Notes: generated from the letters alone by a model not told the origin. A DNA stretch of 64,000 bases from Psychrilyobacter atlanticus DSM 19335 (GCF_000426625.1 NZ_KE384548.1:1082431-1146430); one strand, 5' to 3'; numbered from the stretch's first letter, positions 18,335 to 27,950 are shown. A program made the numbers and translations.

Positions 18335-18742
18335 TTAAATAAACCTATCTATTAAAGCCTTAGTATATTTTCTAAAATCTCCTAAGTGTTCCTTTACTAC
18401 AATCTCAACTATAGTATAATCAATCCTTTGGTATTGATGTACTGCGACATTTCTAAATCCTACCATTCCCTTCATAGCCTTAAAGATATCTTCACCTATG
18501 ATCCCTTCCTCTTTTAAGAGAGTAAAAGCTCCTACACTGTCTTTTGGAATTCCTAAACTGAGTTCCGCAACTAAAAACATAGCAAGATCTATACTCTGCT
18601 GGCAGGCTCTTTGAAGGTTTAAAACAATTATGTCCTGGATATCATAATCTTCCATATCAAAATTTGACATAGCTAGCTTCTCTTCTATCCTTTTTAAACA
18701 TTTTTCTATCGATTCTATCTTTACTAAGATTACTTCTTCCAT
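18335..18742 (-). CDS. hepT: HepT-like HEPN RNase toxin
   Basis: A 135-residue all-helical HEPN-domain protein (DUF86). The RNase motif R-X4-H-X-Y is present as RNVAVHQY in the C-terminal third. In HepT/MntA (type VII) toxin-antitoxin modules this toxin cleaves RNA and is silenced by its partner nucleotidyltransferase, which AMPylates a Tyr in the motif. It overlaps the upstream mntA gene by 13 bp, so they are translated together. Confidence 0.88.
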   Translation of the reverse strand: MEEVILVKIESIEKCLKRIEEKLAMSNFDMEDYDIQDIIVLNLQRACQQSIDLAMFLVAELSLGIPKDSVGAFTLLKEEGIIGEDIFKAMKGMVGFRNVAVHQYQRIDYTIVEIVVKEHLGDFRKYTKALIDRFI

Positions 18743-19125
18743 ACATGACCCCTTTTTTTTATACTTTTTTTTACGATATCTATATCTTCTTTATATTGAT
18801 AGTAACAGGATATAACTGCGTATTTAAATTCATCTCTTTCCAACTTAGTCCTGCAAAATAAGTTTTTCCCTGTAGTTACAATCTGATGTTTCAAAATAAT
18901 ATTTGCATCAGTCAGATCTATCAAATCCACTTCTTTTCCCAGAAGATCGACTAATTCTATCTTATACTTATATTTTTCCTTAGATTCCATAGAGGTCCCC
19001 AATAAAACAGCTATATCTATATCACTTTCTTCTCTATTAATATTTTTCGCATAGGAACCAAACAAATATATTAATTTAGGTTTTTTCTCTAAAAAATAAT
19101 CGACTATTTTTTCCTGAATGGTCAT
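18730..19125 (-). CDS. mntA: MntA-like nucleotidyltransferase antitoxin
   Basis: A 131-residue minimal nucleotidyltransferase. The active-site signature is seen as LFGSYAKN with EESDIDIAVLL (GSX10DXD), and a third Asp in VDLIDLTDA. It precedes hepT on the same strand, the usual antitoxin-first order. The ribosome site is weak. Confidence 0.88.
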   Translation of the reverse strand: MTIQEKIVDYFLEKKPKLIYLFGSYAKNINREESDIDIAVLLGTSMESKEKYKYKIELVDLLGKEVDLIDLTDANIILKHQIVTTGKNLFCRTKLERDEFKYAVISCYYQYKEDIDIVKKSIKKRGHVWKK

Positions 19126-19213
19126 AAAATCACACTGCCCTTTTTATTTTAAATTTATATTTTTTTATAGTTTAACTATTAATATTATACCATAAACTAA
19201 TATTTTTAAACTT

Positions 19214-19242
19214 TTTATCTACTTTCACCGACTAACTAATAT
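19214..19242 (+). promoter_or_regulatory. Putative promoter of small-RNA candidate copy 2
   Basis: TTTATC and TAATAT are separated by exactly 17 bp, as in copy 1 at 11202-11230. Confidence 0.5.
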
Positions 19243-19248
19243 AAGCAA

Positions 19249-19345
19249 ATGAAAATAATATTTTTTTCGTTTCTTTCCTTAAATAAAATATAAAATAAAA
19301 GCCTCCTAACTGTGTGACTATTACAGCTGGGAGGTCTTTTATTTT
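19249..19345 (+). ncRNA. Candidate small RNA, copy 2
   Basis: It shares AAGCAAATGAAAATAATA and TTTTTTTCGTTTCTTTC with copy 1 and ends in a related terminator hairpin (CCTCCTAACTGT ... ACAGCTGGGAGG, then TTTTATTTTTTT). The outermost stem pair is changed from A-T to C-G and one inner pair to G-T, so structure is kept while sequence drifts. It lies upstream of mntA in the opposite direction. Confidence 0.55.
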
Positions 19346-19359
19346 TTTGAATATATACT

Positions 19360-19820
19360 TTGAGTTCACTTCTAAACGCTCCTAATATAAAAAATTAAAT
19401 GTATCAAAACAAAAAAATCTATAGAACGCGAATCTCTTCGAGATACACAAAAAATCTTTAATTTTCACTGATTTAAAATCTTTTTATCGGTTAAAACCTA
19501 AAAACAAAAATTTGTGATCATTTAAGCTTTTTATCCGTGGACGCAAAGTTCTATGTTTTTGTTAAAAAACTAATAGCTACTTTGGTGATGCCCTTTACGG
19601 GTAGTGCGACAGTATCAGCGCTCCAATTTCTTTTAGATTATATAAACGAGAATCCTTACACTGAGTACACAGAGGAAAGAAAAGAAAATACACGAAGTTT
19701 TATTTACCCTTTGTGAGCTCTAGTTTTTCCCTTGGTGAGCTTCGTGTCCAAGTTTTTTATTTTTTTGATTATATCTTAATAAGAAAATAAATAAGATTTA
19801 GCGATAGATTCATAGAAGAT
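19360..19820. repeat. Intergenic repeat cluster (families C and D)
   Basis: No gene is supported. Family C text with CTTTGGTGATGCCC and ACGGGTAGTGCGACAG lies at 19543-19625, followed by TTTCTTTTAGATTATATAAAC as after the copy at 18.2 kb. Family D text (AGTACACAGAGG, CCTTTGTGAGCTC, TTCGTGTCCAAG) runs from 19658 to 19755. Confidence 0.6.
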
Positions 19821-19828
19821 AAATAAAA

Positions 19829-19859
19829 AGAACCTAACTATTATTATGGTTAGGTTCTT
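19829..19859 (-). terminator. Terminator of the BCCT/enolase/FAD operon
   Basis: AAGAACCTAAC pairs with GTTAGGTTCTT. On the minus strand the stem is followed by TTTTTATTT, so it ends transcription from the operon above. Confidence 0.85.
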
Positions 19860-19903
19860 AAATATTTTTGATTATAATAAATTTGTATCCTATCTATGAT
19901 TTC

Positions 19904-21223
19904 TTAAATTAAAGATCCTTTTTCTCTCATTTTATCCTGTAATTTCTCTATTGAAATAGTTCTAGAGGTTTTAGCATCTTTTATTATCTGAACCGCCGCT
20001 AATGCTGCTGCTTGGCCCTCTTCAAAACATTGAGCTACAACTCTACAAGACGCTAAAGCTTCGTGTTCTGCTGATATACATCTTCCTGCAACTAAAAGGT
20101 TATTTACCTTTTTAGGTATCATTGCTTCAAAGGGTACTTCGTAATAATCTTCATCTAAGTTTACAACTTTAACACCCTTATCTCCTAAATGAACCTCAAT
20201 AGGCCATGCACTTCTTACTATAGCCGAATCAAACTTCTTAGCTTCTACTACATCTTCGTTTTTCAATGTATAGTCACACACAATAGTTCTAGACTGCCTG
20301 ATTCCTATTTGAGATGCAGTATCCATCAAATAAGAATTTTCAAATCCTGGAATATAATCTTGAACAAATCTTTCATATTCTCTTACCTGCTTTCTTCCTA
20401 AAAATTCAGCTTCTGTCAAATCTTTAGTTTTTGTAGGGTATAGAGTCCTTCCGTCTTTTGCTACAATACTTGTTGCATTCATTATAGCCTGTTTTTTATT
20501 AGGTGCTTTAAAAATAAATGGATGTTTTCTTGGTAAATGGTAGTTCCCTGTAGCTGAGGCTTCTAGAGTTTTTTTCCATACGTCTTCTAATTTCCATTCT
20601 CCATATTTTCCCCAATCTACATCTGTCATTCTAAAGGTGAAAGTCATCGATTGGATATCTCCATCTTTGCCAAATACGAATGGTGCACCAGCTCTATAAG
20701 CCAGATCTCCATCTCCTGAACAATCGATATAAAACTTACCCTTTATAACCCCTCTCCCATCTTTATTTTCAACAATTATTCCTTCAATCTCTCCATCTTT
20801 TACAATGGTATCTACAAAGTTAGTATGAAAATAAGTCTTTGCTCCTGATTTTTCTATTATTTCATCTGCTGTTTCCTTCCAGATAAATGGATCATGAGGA
20901 GATAACCAGGTGTGACCAAATCTTTCTAATCTGACCAATCCACCCTTAGCTTCCAGTAGATCTGCAAATCTTCCTGCAAACCCCTGAACTATCTGTTCAG
21001 GTTTACCGTCCTCTGTAGAATTAAAAAGTCCGCCTATTGTAGCAGAATATCCACCTACATTGGCTCCACCAAAAAATCCATTTTTTTCGATGATTACAGT
21101 AGATAATCCTTCTTCTGCTGCATTTACAGCAGCGGAGACTCCCGCAGGTCCACCTCCAACTATAACCACATCTACTTCTTCAAGTATAGTTAGTTCTTTT
21201 GCTGGCTCTATGTATTTACTCAT
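19904..21223 (-). CDS. FAD-dependent oxidoreductase of a catabolic operon
   Basis: A 439-residue flavoprotein of the type annotated as FAD-dependent oxidoreductase (PF12831-like). The dinucleotide-binding motif is VVIVGGGPAGVSAAVNAAEEG, shown here as GGGPAG followed by a Glu-ended strand (IIEK). A second FAD-contact motif FYIDCSGDGDLAYRAGAPF and the C-terminal NNLLVAGRCISAEHEA are present. An upstream in-frame GTG overlaps the previous stop, but TAGGAGGAAAC before the ATG at 21223 fixes the start. The substrate is probably the acid or amine imported by the BCCT transporter upstream; this is inferred from operon context. Confidence 0.8.
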   Translation of the reverse strand: MSKYIEPAKELTILEEVDVVIVGGGPAGVSAAVNAAEEGLSTVIIEKNGFFGGANVGGYSATIGGLFNSTEDGKPEQIVQGFAGRFADLLEAKGGLVRLERFGHTWLSPHDPFIWKETADEIIEKSGAKTYFHTNFVDTIVKDGEIEGIIVENKDGRGVIKGKFYIDCSGDGDLAYRAGAPFVFGKDGDIQSMTFTFRMTDVDWGKYGEWKLEDVWKKTLEASATGNYHLPRKHPFIFKAPNKKQAIMNATSIVAKDGRTLYPTKTKDLTEAEFLGRKQVREYERFVQDYIPGFENSYLMDTASQIGIRQSRTIVCDYTLKNEDVVEAKKFDSAIVRSAWPIEVHLGDKGVKVVNLDEDYYEVPFEAMIPKKVNNLLVAGRCISAEHEALASCRVVAQCFEEGQAAALAAVQIIKDAKTSRTISIEKLQDKMREKGSLI

Positions 21224-21240
21224 GTTTCCTCCTAAAATCA

Positions 21241-22395
21241 CTAAAAATCTATTCCTGTGATTTTCTTTAAAAATTCTTTATTCAATTCAATTCCTAATCC
21301 TGGTTTATCGCTCACTTCTAACGCCCCATCAATAATATCAGGTTCATCTAAAGTTAACTCTTGTATTAAAGTTCCATTCCAAAATTCCGGATGTAAATAT
21401 TCTGTGTATGTTGATATTTTGTTAGCTTTTGCAAAATGTCTGCAGGCAGCACTTGTAATCCCAGTTTTCCAGTTATGAGGCATTATTTGTGCATTATAGA
21501 TCTCACACATCTCACTAATTCTTAACAATTCAGTAATTCCTCCACACCTGTTGTAATCTGATTGTATTACAGATACACCAGTTTGCTTTAACCATTCAAG
21601 AGCTTCAAACCTTGTAGTAGACATCTCTGCACCACATAATCTGGTATTAATAGATTCAGCTAATCTTCTATGACCTTCTAAATCATCGTGTTGAAGAACC
21701 GCTTCTGCAAAATATAGATCTACATCTTCTAACTGTCTAAGTGTCCATCTTGCAGCCTGCCAGTCTGTCCATCTATATAGGAAATCAACCATCATATCAA
21801 TTTCATTTCCTACTATTTTTTTTAATTCTCTAATATATCCTACTACTTCTCTGTCTGTTATATTATCATTAGGCATTACTACCACTTTTAAGGCTCTAAC
21901 TTTTTTTTCTTTTGCTTTTTCAATTAAAGGCCTATAAGCTTCTACAATATCTGCAAGGGGTGCATCTCCTGCTATTGAAGGATATAAAGTGAAATAAGGA
22001 TAAAACTTTTTTTTCTGAGCTCCTCCCATTAATTTATATGCTGGTACATTATGTTGTTTCCCTGCAAGATCATAGAGAGCCATATCTATCCCTGAGATCG
22101 CAAACATTCCTAGTCCTCTCATTCCAATCCAACGACTAGAATCATACATATCATCCCAAATAGCCTTAAATTCCAAAGGATCTCTTCCGATTACCTTTTC
22201 CTTTAAATTAGTTAACCATTTATGTTCTGTTTCTATTTCAGAAAAAGCTTTCATACACTCTGGAGAGCCGTCGGCTTCTCCAATTCCATATATCCCATTT
22301 CCATCTGTTACTCTTACAATAACTGTATTTTCACTCCAATTTGTTGCCGCTACATCTACAGGTATAAACTCCACTGAAACTATGTTATTTCCCAC
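21241..22395 (-). CDS. Enolase-superfamily (mandelate racemase/muconate type) enzyme
   Basis: A 384-residue enzyme with an N-terminal capping domain and a barrel. The metal ligands appear in series: Asp in [10 protein letters not shown], Glu in LYFAEAVLQ and Glu in LCGAEMSTT. The candidate catalytic His is in [13 protein letters not shown]. The strand-2 site reads RALKVVVMP with one Lys, not the racemase K-X-K pair, so a dehydratase or epimerase using other bases is likely. The start is GTG with GGGGGAGAAT before it. Substrate unknown; neighbours suggest a betaine-like or sugar-acid compound. Confidence 0.8.
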   Translation of the reverse strand: MGNNIVSVEFIPVDVAATNWSENTVIVRVTDGNGIYGIGEADGSPECMKAFSEIETEHKWLTNLKEKVIGRDPLEFKAIWDDMYDSSRWIGMRGLGMFAISGIDMALYDLAGKQHNVPAYKLMGGAQKKKFYPYFTLYPSIAGDAPLADIVEAYRPLIEKAKEKKVRALKVVVMPNDNITDREVVGYIRELKKIVGNEIDMMVDFLYRWTDWQAARWTLRQLEDVDLYFAEAVLQHDDLEGHRRLAESINTRLCGAEMSTTRFEALEWLKQTGVSVIQSDYNRCGGITELLRISEMCEIYNAQIMPHNWKTGITSAACRHFAKANKISTYTEYLHPEFWNGTLIQELTLDEPDIIDGALEVSDKPGLGIELNKEFLKKITGIDF

Positions 22396-22405
22396 TATTC
22401 TCCCC

Positions 22406-23962
22406 CTATATTTCTTTTTTATCTAAATGTGCATAATCTTTCTTTAACCATTTCATCAAACAAACCACCATAATTATATAGAGTATTATCATAGGAAATC
22501 CAACTATTACACTCATTGATTTTATAGTATCTATTGCTCCTCCCATGAAAAATGCTGCCATACTTACTGCTGCAACTCCAAAAGTCCAAGCCATTCTTAC
22601 TTTTACATCCGGTTCAGCATCAGCATCCAATTCCTTAGTTGATATCATCGAAACAGCTACTGTTGCAGAAGTCATAGTTGTTGACATTAAGAAGAACTCA
22701 ACTATTAGAAATATTACTAAAACAGCTGTTCCCATGGGTAGTGAGGCTATTGTCTCAATGATAGCTGAAGATGGTCCCATAGTTTTCATCCACTCTATTA
22801 ATGGAAGTTCCCCGGATAACTGACCGTTTACAGCATATCCTCCAAATATTCCTATAAAAAACATACATCCTGCCGATCCTGCCGAAAGACAAGTTAAAAT
22901 TAAACCTTTTATAGTTCTTCCTTTTGAGATACGTGCTAAGAAAATTCCCATCATTACCAGATAAGCAAAATACCATGCCCAATAATACATTGTCCAGGCT
23001 TGTGGAAATCCTGATTTTTGCACTGGATCTGTCCAAAAACTCATCCTTATAAAGTTAGTACTAAGTACTCCTACACTATCAAAGAAATAAGAAAGTATAA
23101 ATCTTGTTGGCCCTACAGCCAAAACAAATACTCCTAAGGCTAAAGCTGTATAAACACAAACATTAGAAAGCTTTGCAACTCCTTTTTTCATACCTGCAAA
23201 CATTACTAAGCTATAGAAAACAACGAATAAAAGAACTATTGATACCTGTAAAAGAATATTATTCGGTATACCTAATAATTTATTGATTCCCGACCCCAAT
23301 AGGTCTACGGTAAATCCCATAGAAGTAGAAAATGCTCCTAAAGTACCAAATATTGCAATAATATCTATAGCTAATCCAATTGCACCCTTTGCATTTTTTT
23401 CCCCTATAACATCTGCACACAGATGACTTAATCTTAAGTTCCTCTTCTTTTTCTTATGCAGATAGTATGCAAACGGAATTGAAGGCAGACAAAATATTGA
23501 CCAGCCTATTGGCCCCCAGTGATACATTGCATATGTTATAAGCCATTTTGTCGACTCAACCGAACCTGCCTCTGCAAACATAGGCGGTGTCTGTAGATAA
23601 TACATTGGTTCTCCTATAGCCCAATATATTAAGGCAGCTCCTACACCTGCTGTAAACATCATAAATGCATAGGTCGAATTAGTAAATTCAGGTTTATCTT
23701 CCGGTGCTCCTAATTTTACATGACCATATTTACCAAACGCCAACCACATTAAAAATACAAAACACCCAAATCCTCCTAATAATACCAGCCATCCCATATC
23801 ATAAGTAACCCATTTCATACCTGCAGTTGCTATTGTCTGTGATTTTTCTGGAAATAAAACCGCAAACCCTAACACTAAAAATGTAACTATTATTGACGGC
23901 CAAAATACTTTCCCATTTAGATTACTTTTGGAAACATTTAACATTACTTCATCTCTTTCCAT
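22406..23962 (-). CDS. BCCT-family betaine/carnitine/choline-type transporter
   Basis: A 518-residue inner-membrane transporter with twelve predicted membrane segments. The family signature is visible as [11 protein letters not shown] followed by [15 protein letters not shown]. The Trp-rich substrate region and the N-terminal [27 protein letters not shown] also match the family. It lacks a long regulatory C-terminal tail, so it is more likely a nutrient importer than an osmosensor. First gene of the operon, with two operator copies just upstream. Confidence 0.9.
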   Translation of the reverse strand: MERDEVMLNVSKSNLNGKVFWPSIIVTFLVLGFAVLFPEKSQTIATAGMKWVTYDMGWLVLLGGFGCFVFLMWLAFGKYGHVKLGAPEDKPEFTNSTYAFMMFTAGVGAALIYWAIGEPMYYLQTPPMFAEAGSVESTKWLITYAMYHWGPIGWSIFCLPSIPFAYYLHKKKKRNLRLSHLCADVIGEKNAKGAIGLAIDIIAIFGTLGAFSTSMGFTVDLLGSGINKLLGIPNNILLQVSIVLLFVVFYSLVMFAGMKKGVAKLSNVCVYTALALGVFVLAVGPTRFILSYFFDSVGVLSTNFIRMSFWTDPVQKSGFPQAWTMYYWAWYFAYLVMMGIFLARISKGRTIKGLILTCLSAGSAGCMFFIGIFGGYAVNGQLSGELPLIEWMKTMGPSSAIIETIASLPMGTAVLVIFLIVEFFLMSTTMTSATVAVSMISTKELDADAEPDVKVRMAWTFGVAAVSMAAFFMGGAIDTIKSMSVIVGFPMIILYIIMVVCLMKWLKKDYAHLDKKEI

Positions 23963-23976
23963 CTTTCCCCCTTGTA

Positions 23977-23997
23977 TGATATATCTGTGATATATCA
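23977..23997. promoter_or_regulatory. Tandem operator sites upstream of the BCCT operon
   Basis: TGATATATCT at 23977 and TGATATATCA at 23988 are direct repeats 11 bp apart, one helical turn. The second lies in GTGATATATCAGTT, also found at 24729-24742 upstream of the GntR gene. The shared site between a regulator and its neighbour operon points to local control by that regulator. Confidence 0.65.
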
Positions 23998-24053
23998 GTT
24001 TATTTTTTTAAAAAATATGTAAGCAATTACTATAATCGCTTACTTTATTATTT

Positions 24054-24707
24054 TTACAACAAATTTTTCAGATAAGAATTTCGATATAACTTTTCTATGT
24101 TATCTATGAGCTCATCTGATTTTAATTTAGCATTTTTAGAATCCCCCGATGCAATCAGCTTCATCAATTCGCAATGCCCTACATTTATTTTTTCTATGGT
24201 TTCCTTATCGTTTTGATAGTTCACATAATATAATCTTCTTGCCAGTGCATGAAGCGGCCTTATTGCTTCTTGAACAAATAAGTTTTTAGAAGCTTCTGCT
24301 GCCAATAAATTAAATTCATTATCTATTTTAACCGCATTTTCTGAATCGTTATTTTTGGTAACCTCTTCAAATTCAGTTGATAATTCTAAAAATCTTTTTC
24401 TCATTTTTTCAGTTGCATTTTTAGCTGCATCCCTCATAACTATCCCTTCAATAGCCCTTCTTAGTTCTATTTGCTGGAATACTTCTTCTAATTTTATCTC
24501 TGTTACCATCATACCTCTTCTAGGCATAATTTTTATCAGATGTGCCGTTTCTAGTTTTTTTAACGCCTCTCTAACAGGCATCCTTCCTATTCCTACCTCT
24601 TCACTTATTTGTTTTTCCGAAATAATTTTACCTGGTTCTAGTTTTAAAGTAACTATTCTGTCTTCAATTATTTCATAAGCTTTATCTACTAAAGATTCTT
24701 TATTCAT
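24054..24707 (-). CDS. GntR-family (FadR subfamily) transcriptional regulator
   Basis: A 217-residue regulator with an N-terminal winged helix (VDKAYEIIEDRIVTLKLEPG, then ISEKQISEEVGIGRMPVREALKKLE) and an all-helical C-terminal ligand domain of FCD type. The longer frame starting at 24782 would place the operator palindrome at 24730-24739 inside the gene. Together with the typical FadR N-terminus MNKESLVDKAYE, this fixes the start at 24707. It likely senses the operon substrate and controls both itself and the BCCT operon. Confidence 0.88.
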   Translation of the reverse strand: MNKESLVDKAYEIIEDRIVTLKLEPGKIISEKQISEEVGIGRMPVREALKKLETAHLIKIMPRRGMMVTEIKLEEVFQQIELRRAIEGIVMRDAAKNATEKMRKRFLELSTEFEEVTKNNDSENAVKIDNEFNLLAAEASKNLFVQEAIRPLHALARRLYYVNYQNDKETIEKINVGHCELMKLIASGDSKNAKLKSDELIDNIEKLYRNSYLKNLL

Positions 24708-24729
24708 TTGATCCCTCTCTATAAAACAG

Positions 24730-24739
24730 TGATATATCA
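24730..24739. promoter_or_regulatory. Operator upstream of the GntR regulator gene
   Basis: TGATATATCA is a perfect palindrome, identical over 14 bp (GTGATATATCAGTT) to the site at 23987-24000. Autoregulation by the GntR protein is inferred. Confidence 0.6.
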
Positions 24740-24958
24740 GTTGTATATGTGTAATATTAAAACAATTTATAAAATTTGTCAAACATTTTTTTATAAAATA
24801 TTTTCTATTAAGATTATTAAACTATAGATGAAAACACTTACACTAAGCTTACAAAGGAATAACCAAAGAGTGCACTAAGAAATTTTTTTATTCTTGGATA
24901 AAAAATTATTTTCGAAACAGATTTCTATGGGCCTATAATCTGATTCTTGGTTTTAAGC

Positions 24959-25094
24959 GAAGTTTATAGTCGTTGAGCTTCAGCAGTACTGTTTCTACAA
25001 TGACGATTGTGACCTACTATACAATGACAAAATGGTTATTGCTTCGTCTTCCCCATTTAGGGGAAAACATAACGAGAAAGTATAACAATCTTCT
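24959..25094 (+). repeat. MITE-like repeat, family 2, long form
   Basis: It starts GAAGTTTATAGTCGTTGAGC like the short form. After the shared half it carries an added block AATGGTTATTGCTTCG and CCCCATTTAGGGGAA, and ends ATAACAATCTTC. The inverted long copy is at 42214-42348. Confidence 0.65.
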
Positions 25095-25376
25095 TGAATT
25101 TTTACGTCTCATTTTTTCCACATCTTAATTTTTTCTAAATAGAAATAAATTAAGTATTTGTGGATCGAGAAAAGAGACCCAGTTAAGGATGGAATCCTTA
25201 GACCTTGTTTTTGTCACTAAGCTCACTAAGGTAACCTCTTATTTTTGAGCCTGACTAAGATCTGACTTTAACCAAGCCGTAGAACGCGGATATCTTCGAT
25301 ACACACTGAAAATTCTCTAATATACACAGATAAAATCTTTTATTTTTGGTTAAGACTATCTTTTTTGACTTTAATT

Positions 25377-25506
25377 CTTTTTCTGGATGTTATCCTACTT
25401 CACAGTATATCTTTTGCGAGTTTCGTCGAACCCACCATGCCCGTCAGGCATCCCAATAAGAAACGGGGATCTATGGACTTACTCATATAACATCATTTAG
25501 AAAAAG
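25377..25506 (+). repeat. MITE-like repeat, family 1, full length (130 bp)
   Basis: Left end CTTTTTCTGGATGTTATCC, right end ATAACATCATTTAGAAAAAG, with the interior GCGAGTTTCGTCGAACCC, CCGTCAGGCATCCC and AAGAAACGGGGAT. It matches the copies at 17867 and 44204. Confidence 0.78.
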
Positions 25507-26050
25507 TGAGCTTTTCTTTCCTCTATTTCTTTTGCTCATGAAAAGAAATGGAGTCAGTTAAGGGCGAAACCCTTGGAACCAATTCCTTTACACTAAGCTC
25601 ACGAAGCAAAAACAAGAAAGTAAACTAAGTTTTATTTCCCTTTGTGATCTCTACCTTTTTTCTCTTCGTGACCTTCGTGTCCAAGGTTTTAAATGTTTTT
25701 TCGTGTTAATTCGTGACTAATTTTTTTCTTTTAACTTTCAATTGTCAATTGTACATTTTCAACTATCAATTATTTTTTCTATCTCCGTGTCCAAGTTTCT
25801 AACTCCTTTTCCTTACTCCTCAAGTAAAGTATTGCTTCAAAATGTCGTAATGTCAAGGCCTGCGCACGTTGACGTGCAGAGATAAAGGAAAAATTCAGAC
25901 TCCTTAGAATATTTATATAAACCACAGACTAAAATTAAAAATTATTCTATATAACCCTTTATTCTGTTGGGGTTGAACACATTTAATATCTTTAAATTAT
26001 CTAAAAAATAAATTTTTAAAAAATTTTTAAAATATTAGGTTTTTGCAAAA

Positions 26051-26078
26051 AAAAATAGCCTAGGCTACTTTTTTTTCA
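26051..26078. terminator. Terminator overlapping the methyltransferase stop codon
   Basis: TAGCC and GGCTA form a short stem between an A run and a T run. The TAG stop of the methyltransferase lies inside the hairpin. Confidence 0.6.
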
Positions 26079-26646
26079 CTATTACATTGAGCCAAAACTC
26101 ATCCTGTCTGTCTGGTCTTACATCTGCTGTTTTCCAAAATTTTTCAATATTAAAAATATCTAGTGAATCTAAAAGTTTAGAAAAGCTTTCTTCCGTATAA
26201 TTAGAAAAACACCTTCCTCCCCTTTGAACTTCTCCTTCTCCATACTTAAAACTCATATACATAATTCCACCATCTTTCAGAGCACGGTATGAATTTTCTA
26301 AAACTTTTCCTATCTCCACTTTTTTTATATGAAGGATGGAAGCACAAGCCCAGACCCCGTCAAATTTTTCCTTAAAATCCATCTGACGCATATCCAGTTT
26401 AATAACTTCTTTATTTAAATACTTACTTGCCATCCTTACCATCTCATCGGAATAATCAGCCGAAATCACTTCGTAGCCATAGTTGGAAAAGTGATGGGAA
26501 TCTCTCCCACTCCCACAACCTAGATCCAGAATTGTATCTCCTTTTTTTAGATAGTTGTTGAATATTTCATAAGTTTCGCTCATATCTGCATCTACAGTAT
26601 TTTCAAAAAATCCTTTTACATTTTCATTATAAAATTCTACCGACAT
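26065..26646 (-). CDS. Class I SAM-dependent methyltransferase
   Basis: A 193-residue methyltransferase. SAM-binding motif I is ILDLGCGSGRDSHHF, motif II region VISADYSDEMVRMA, and post-motif DGVWACASILHIK. A frame start seven codons upstream exists, but GAGGAGGAATA before the ATG at 26646 fixes the start. Proteins of this kind include thiopurine/tellurite-type and small-molecule methyltransferases; the substrate is not evident. Confidence 0.85.
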   Translation of the reverse strand: MSVEFYNENVKGFFENTVDADMSETYEIFNNYLKKGDTILDLGCGSGRDSHHFSNYGYEVISADYSDEMVRMASKYLNKEVIKLDMRQMDFKEKFDGVWACASILHIKKVEIGKVLENSYRALKDGGIMYMSFKYGEGEVQRGGRCFSNYTEESFSKLLDSLDIFNIEKFWKTADVRPDRQDEFWLNVIVKKK

Positions 26647-26867
26647 TATTCCTCCTCGATTTTTCATTATTCACCTCTATTATTATAGCAATTTTATTTT
26701 ATTTTTAGTATAATTTTAGTAGCATAAAATATTTTAATAAAAAGAATAAAAATATATATATAAATTATTTTAGTTTCTATATCATTTGGATCCCAAAGAT
26801 ATAATTTTAAATTTTAAAAAGTTAATTGTTTAAAAATCAAAGTAAGCAGGAAAAATAAGGAGATAAA

Positions 26868-27932
26868 ATGTATATATTACCTAAAAAAAAAGGACTAGAT
26901 ATTAATAATTTTTCTGAAATTTTAGAGTTGAAATTAACATCAAGTAGTTATAAGATTTATTGGCTTTATGGAATATTAGAAGAGATTAAAATGGGGAATA
27001 AAAATCTAACTTTTAAAGATATTGTAGATAATATGATTTGTAAAGCTTGGTATTCTATTTTAGAATTTAAATTAAGTTTTGGTCCTCAAGATAGATTAGG
27101 AGAGATTGTAAAATTTTTGTATAAAAAACATAATTTAAGTAAAACAATAAAAGAAAAAGAATTAAAAAAAATTCTTTTTAGCTTAGATTGTCCTGAATAC
27201 GAAAAAATGAGAAAAAATCTTTTTAATCTTGTTCCATATAGATTGATTTCACCATTTTATGATGAATTAATAGGAATAAAAGATAATTTAAAAAATAAAA
27301 TGATTATAGATTTATCAAATAAGAGTGATAAGGGATTATATAAACTAAAAGGAGAAGAATTAGAAATAAATAAAGCTTGGTTTAATTATCTTTATAAACA
27401 TCAAGTAATTATAGAAGGCTGGATTAAATTTAAGTTAGTTTGCTATTTGCAGGTTAAGAATCCAAATGTTCCATCAATAATCTTTAAATTAGAAGCTGCT
27501 CAAAAGAGAAAGCTTAATAAAGCCACCAAATTTTGGGAAGGGCTGATTCAAAATTATGAAATTAAAGATATTTATACAGGAGAAATTTTAACTGTTGAAA
27601 ATATGAGTATAGATCATTTTATTCCATGGAGTTTTGTTCTTCATGATGAATTATGGAACTTAATACCTACAAGTAAAAGTACTAATAGTATTAAAAATAA
27701 TAGGCTTCCTAATTTAGATGAACATCTAGAAAATTTAATTAATTTATTATATTTTGCTTTTAATATTACTATAAAAAGTGGGGAAATAAAAAAATTAGAA
27801 GATTTTTTAAATATTAATGGAATTCAATTAATAAAAATGTCAAAAGAAGAATTTAAAGATTTGTTAGAAAAAACTATCAATCCCCTTCATCAATTAGCTT
27901 ATAATCAAGGTTTTTCAATGTGGAATTATTAA
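26868..27932 (+). CDS. HNH endonuclease-domain protein, solitary
   Basis: A 354-residue protein with a C-terminal HNH-type nuclease motif: MSIDHFIPWSFVLHDELWNL, then LIPTSKSTNSIKNNRLP. The His of DHFIPW and Asn residues of the following helix fit a beta-beta-alpha metal finger. The N-terminal 230 residues are Lys-, Leu- and Ile-rich without a motif I recognise. The codon use is strikingly AT-rich (TTA, AAA, AAT), more so than neighbours, and the gene stands alone, so recent transfer or a defence role is possible. Ribosome site AAGGAGATAAA. Confidence 0.75.
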   Translation: MYILPKKKGLDINNFSEILELKLTSSSYKIYWLYGILEEIKMGNKNLTFKDIVDNMICKAWYSILEFKLSFGPQDRLGEIVKFLYKKHNLSKTIKEKELKKILFSLDCPEYEKMRKNLFNLVPYRLISPFYDELIGIKDNLKNKMIIDLSNKSDKGLYKLKGEELEINKAWFNYLYKHQVIIEGWIKFKLVCYLQVKNPNVPSIIFKLEAAQKRKLNKATKFWEGLIQNYEIKDIYTGEILTVENMSIDHFIPWSFVLHDELWNLIPTSKSTNSIKNNRLPNLDEHLENLINLLYFAFNITIKSGEIKKLEDFLNINGIQLIKMSKEEFKDLLEKTINPLHQLAYNQGFSMWNY

Positions 27933-27950
27933 TTTTAAAATAAACCTATA

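Larger units (their letters stand above)
24790..26040. repeat. Large intergenic repeat cluster without genes
   Basis: More than 1.2 kb without a supported gene. It holds family D text at 24838-24875 and 25600-25690, a long family 2 element at 24959-25094, a full family 1 element at 25377-25506, the family G hairpin module at 25507-25600, and runs such as CTTTCAATTGTCAATTG near 25735. The palindrome CAATTGTCAATTGTAC and GCGCACGTTGACGTGCAG near 25862 are unique here. Confidence 0.6.
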
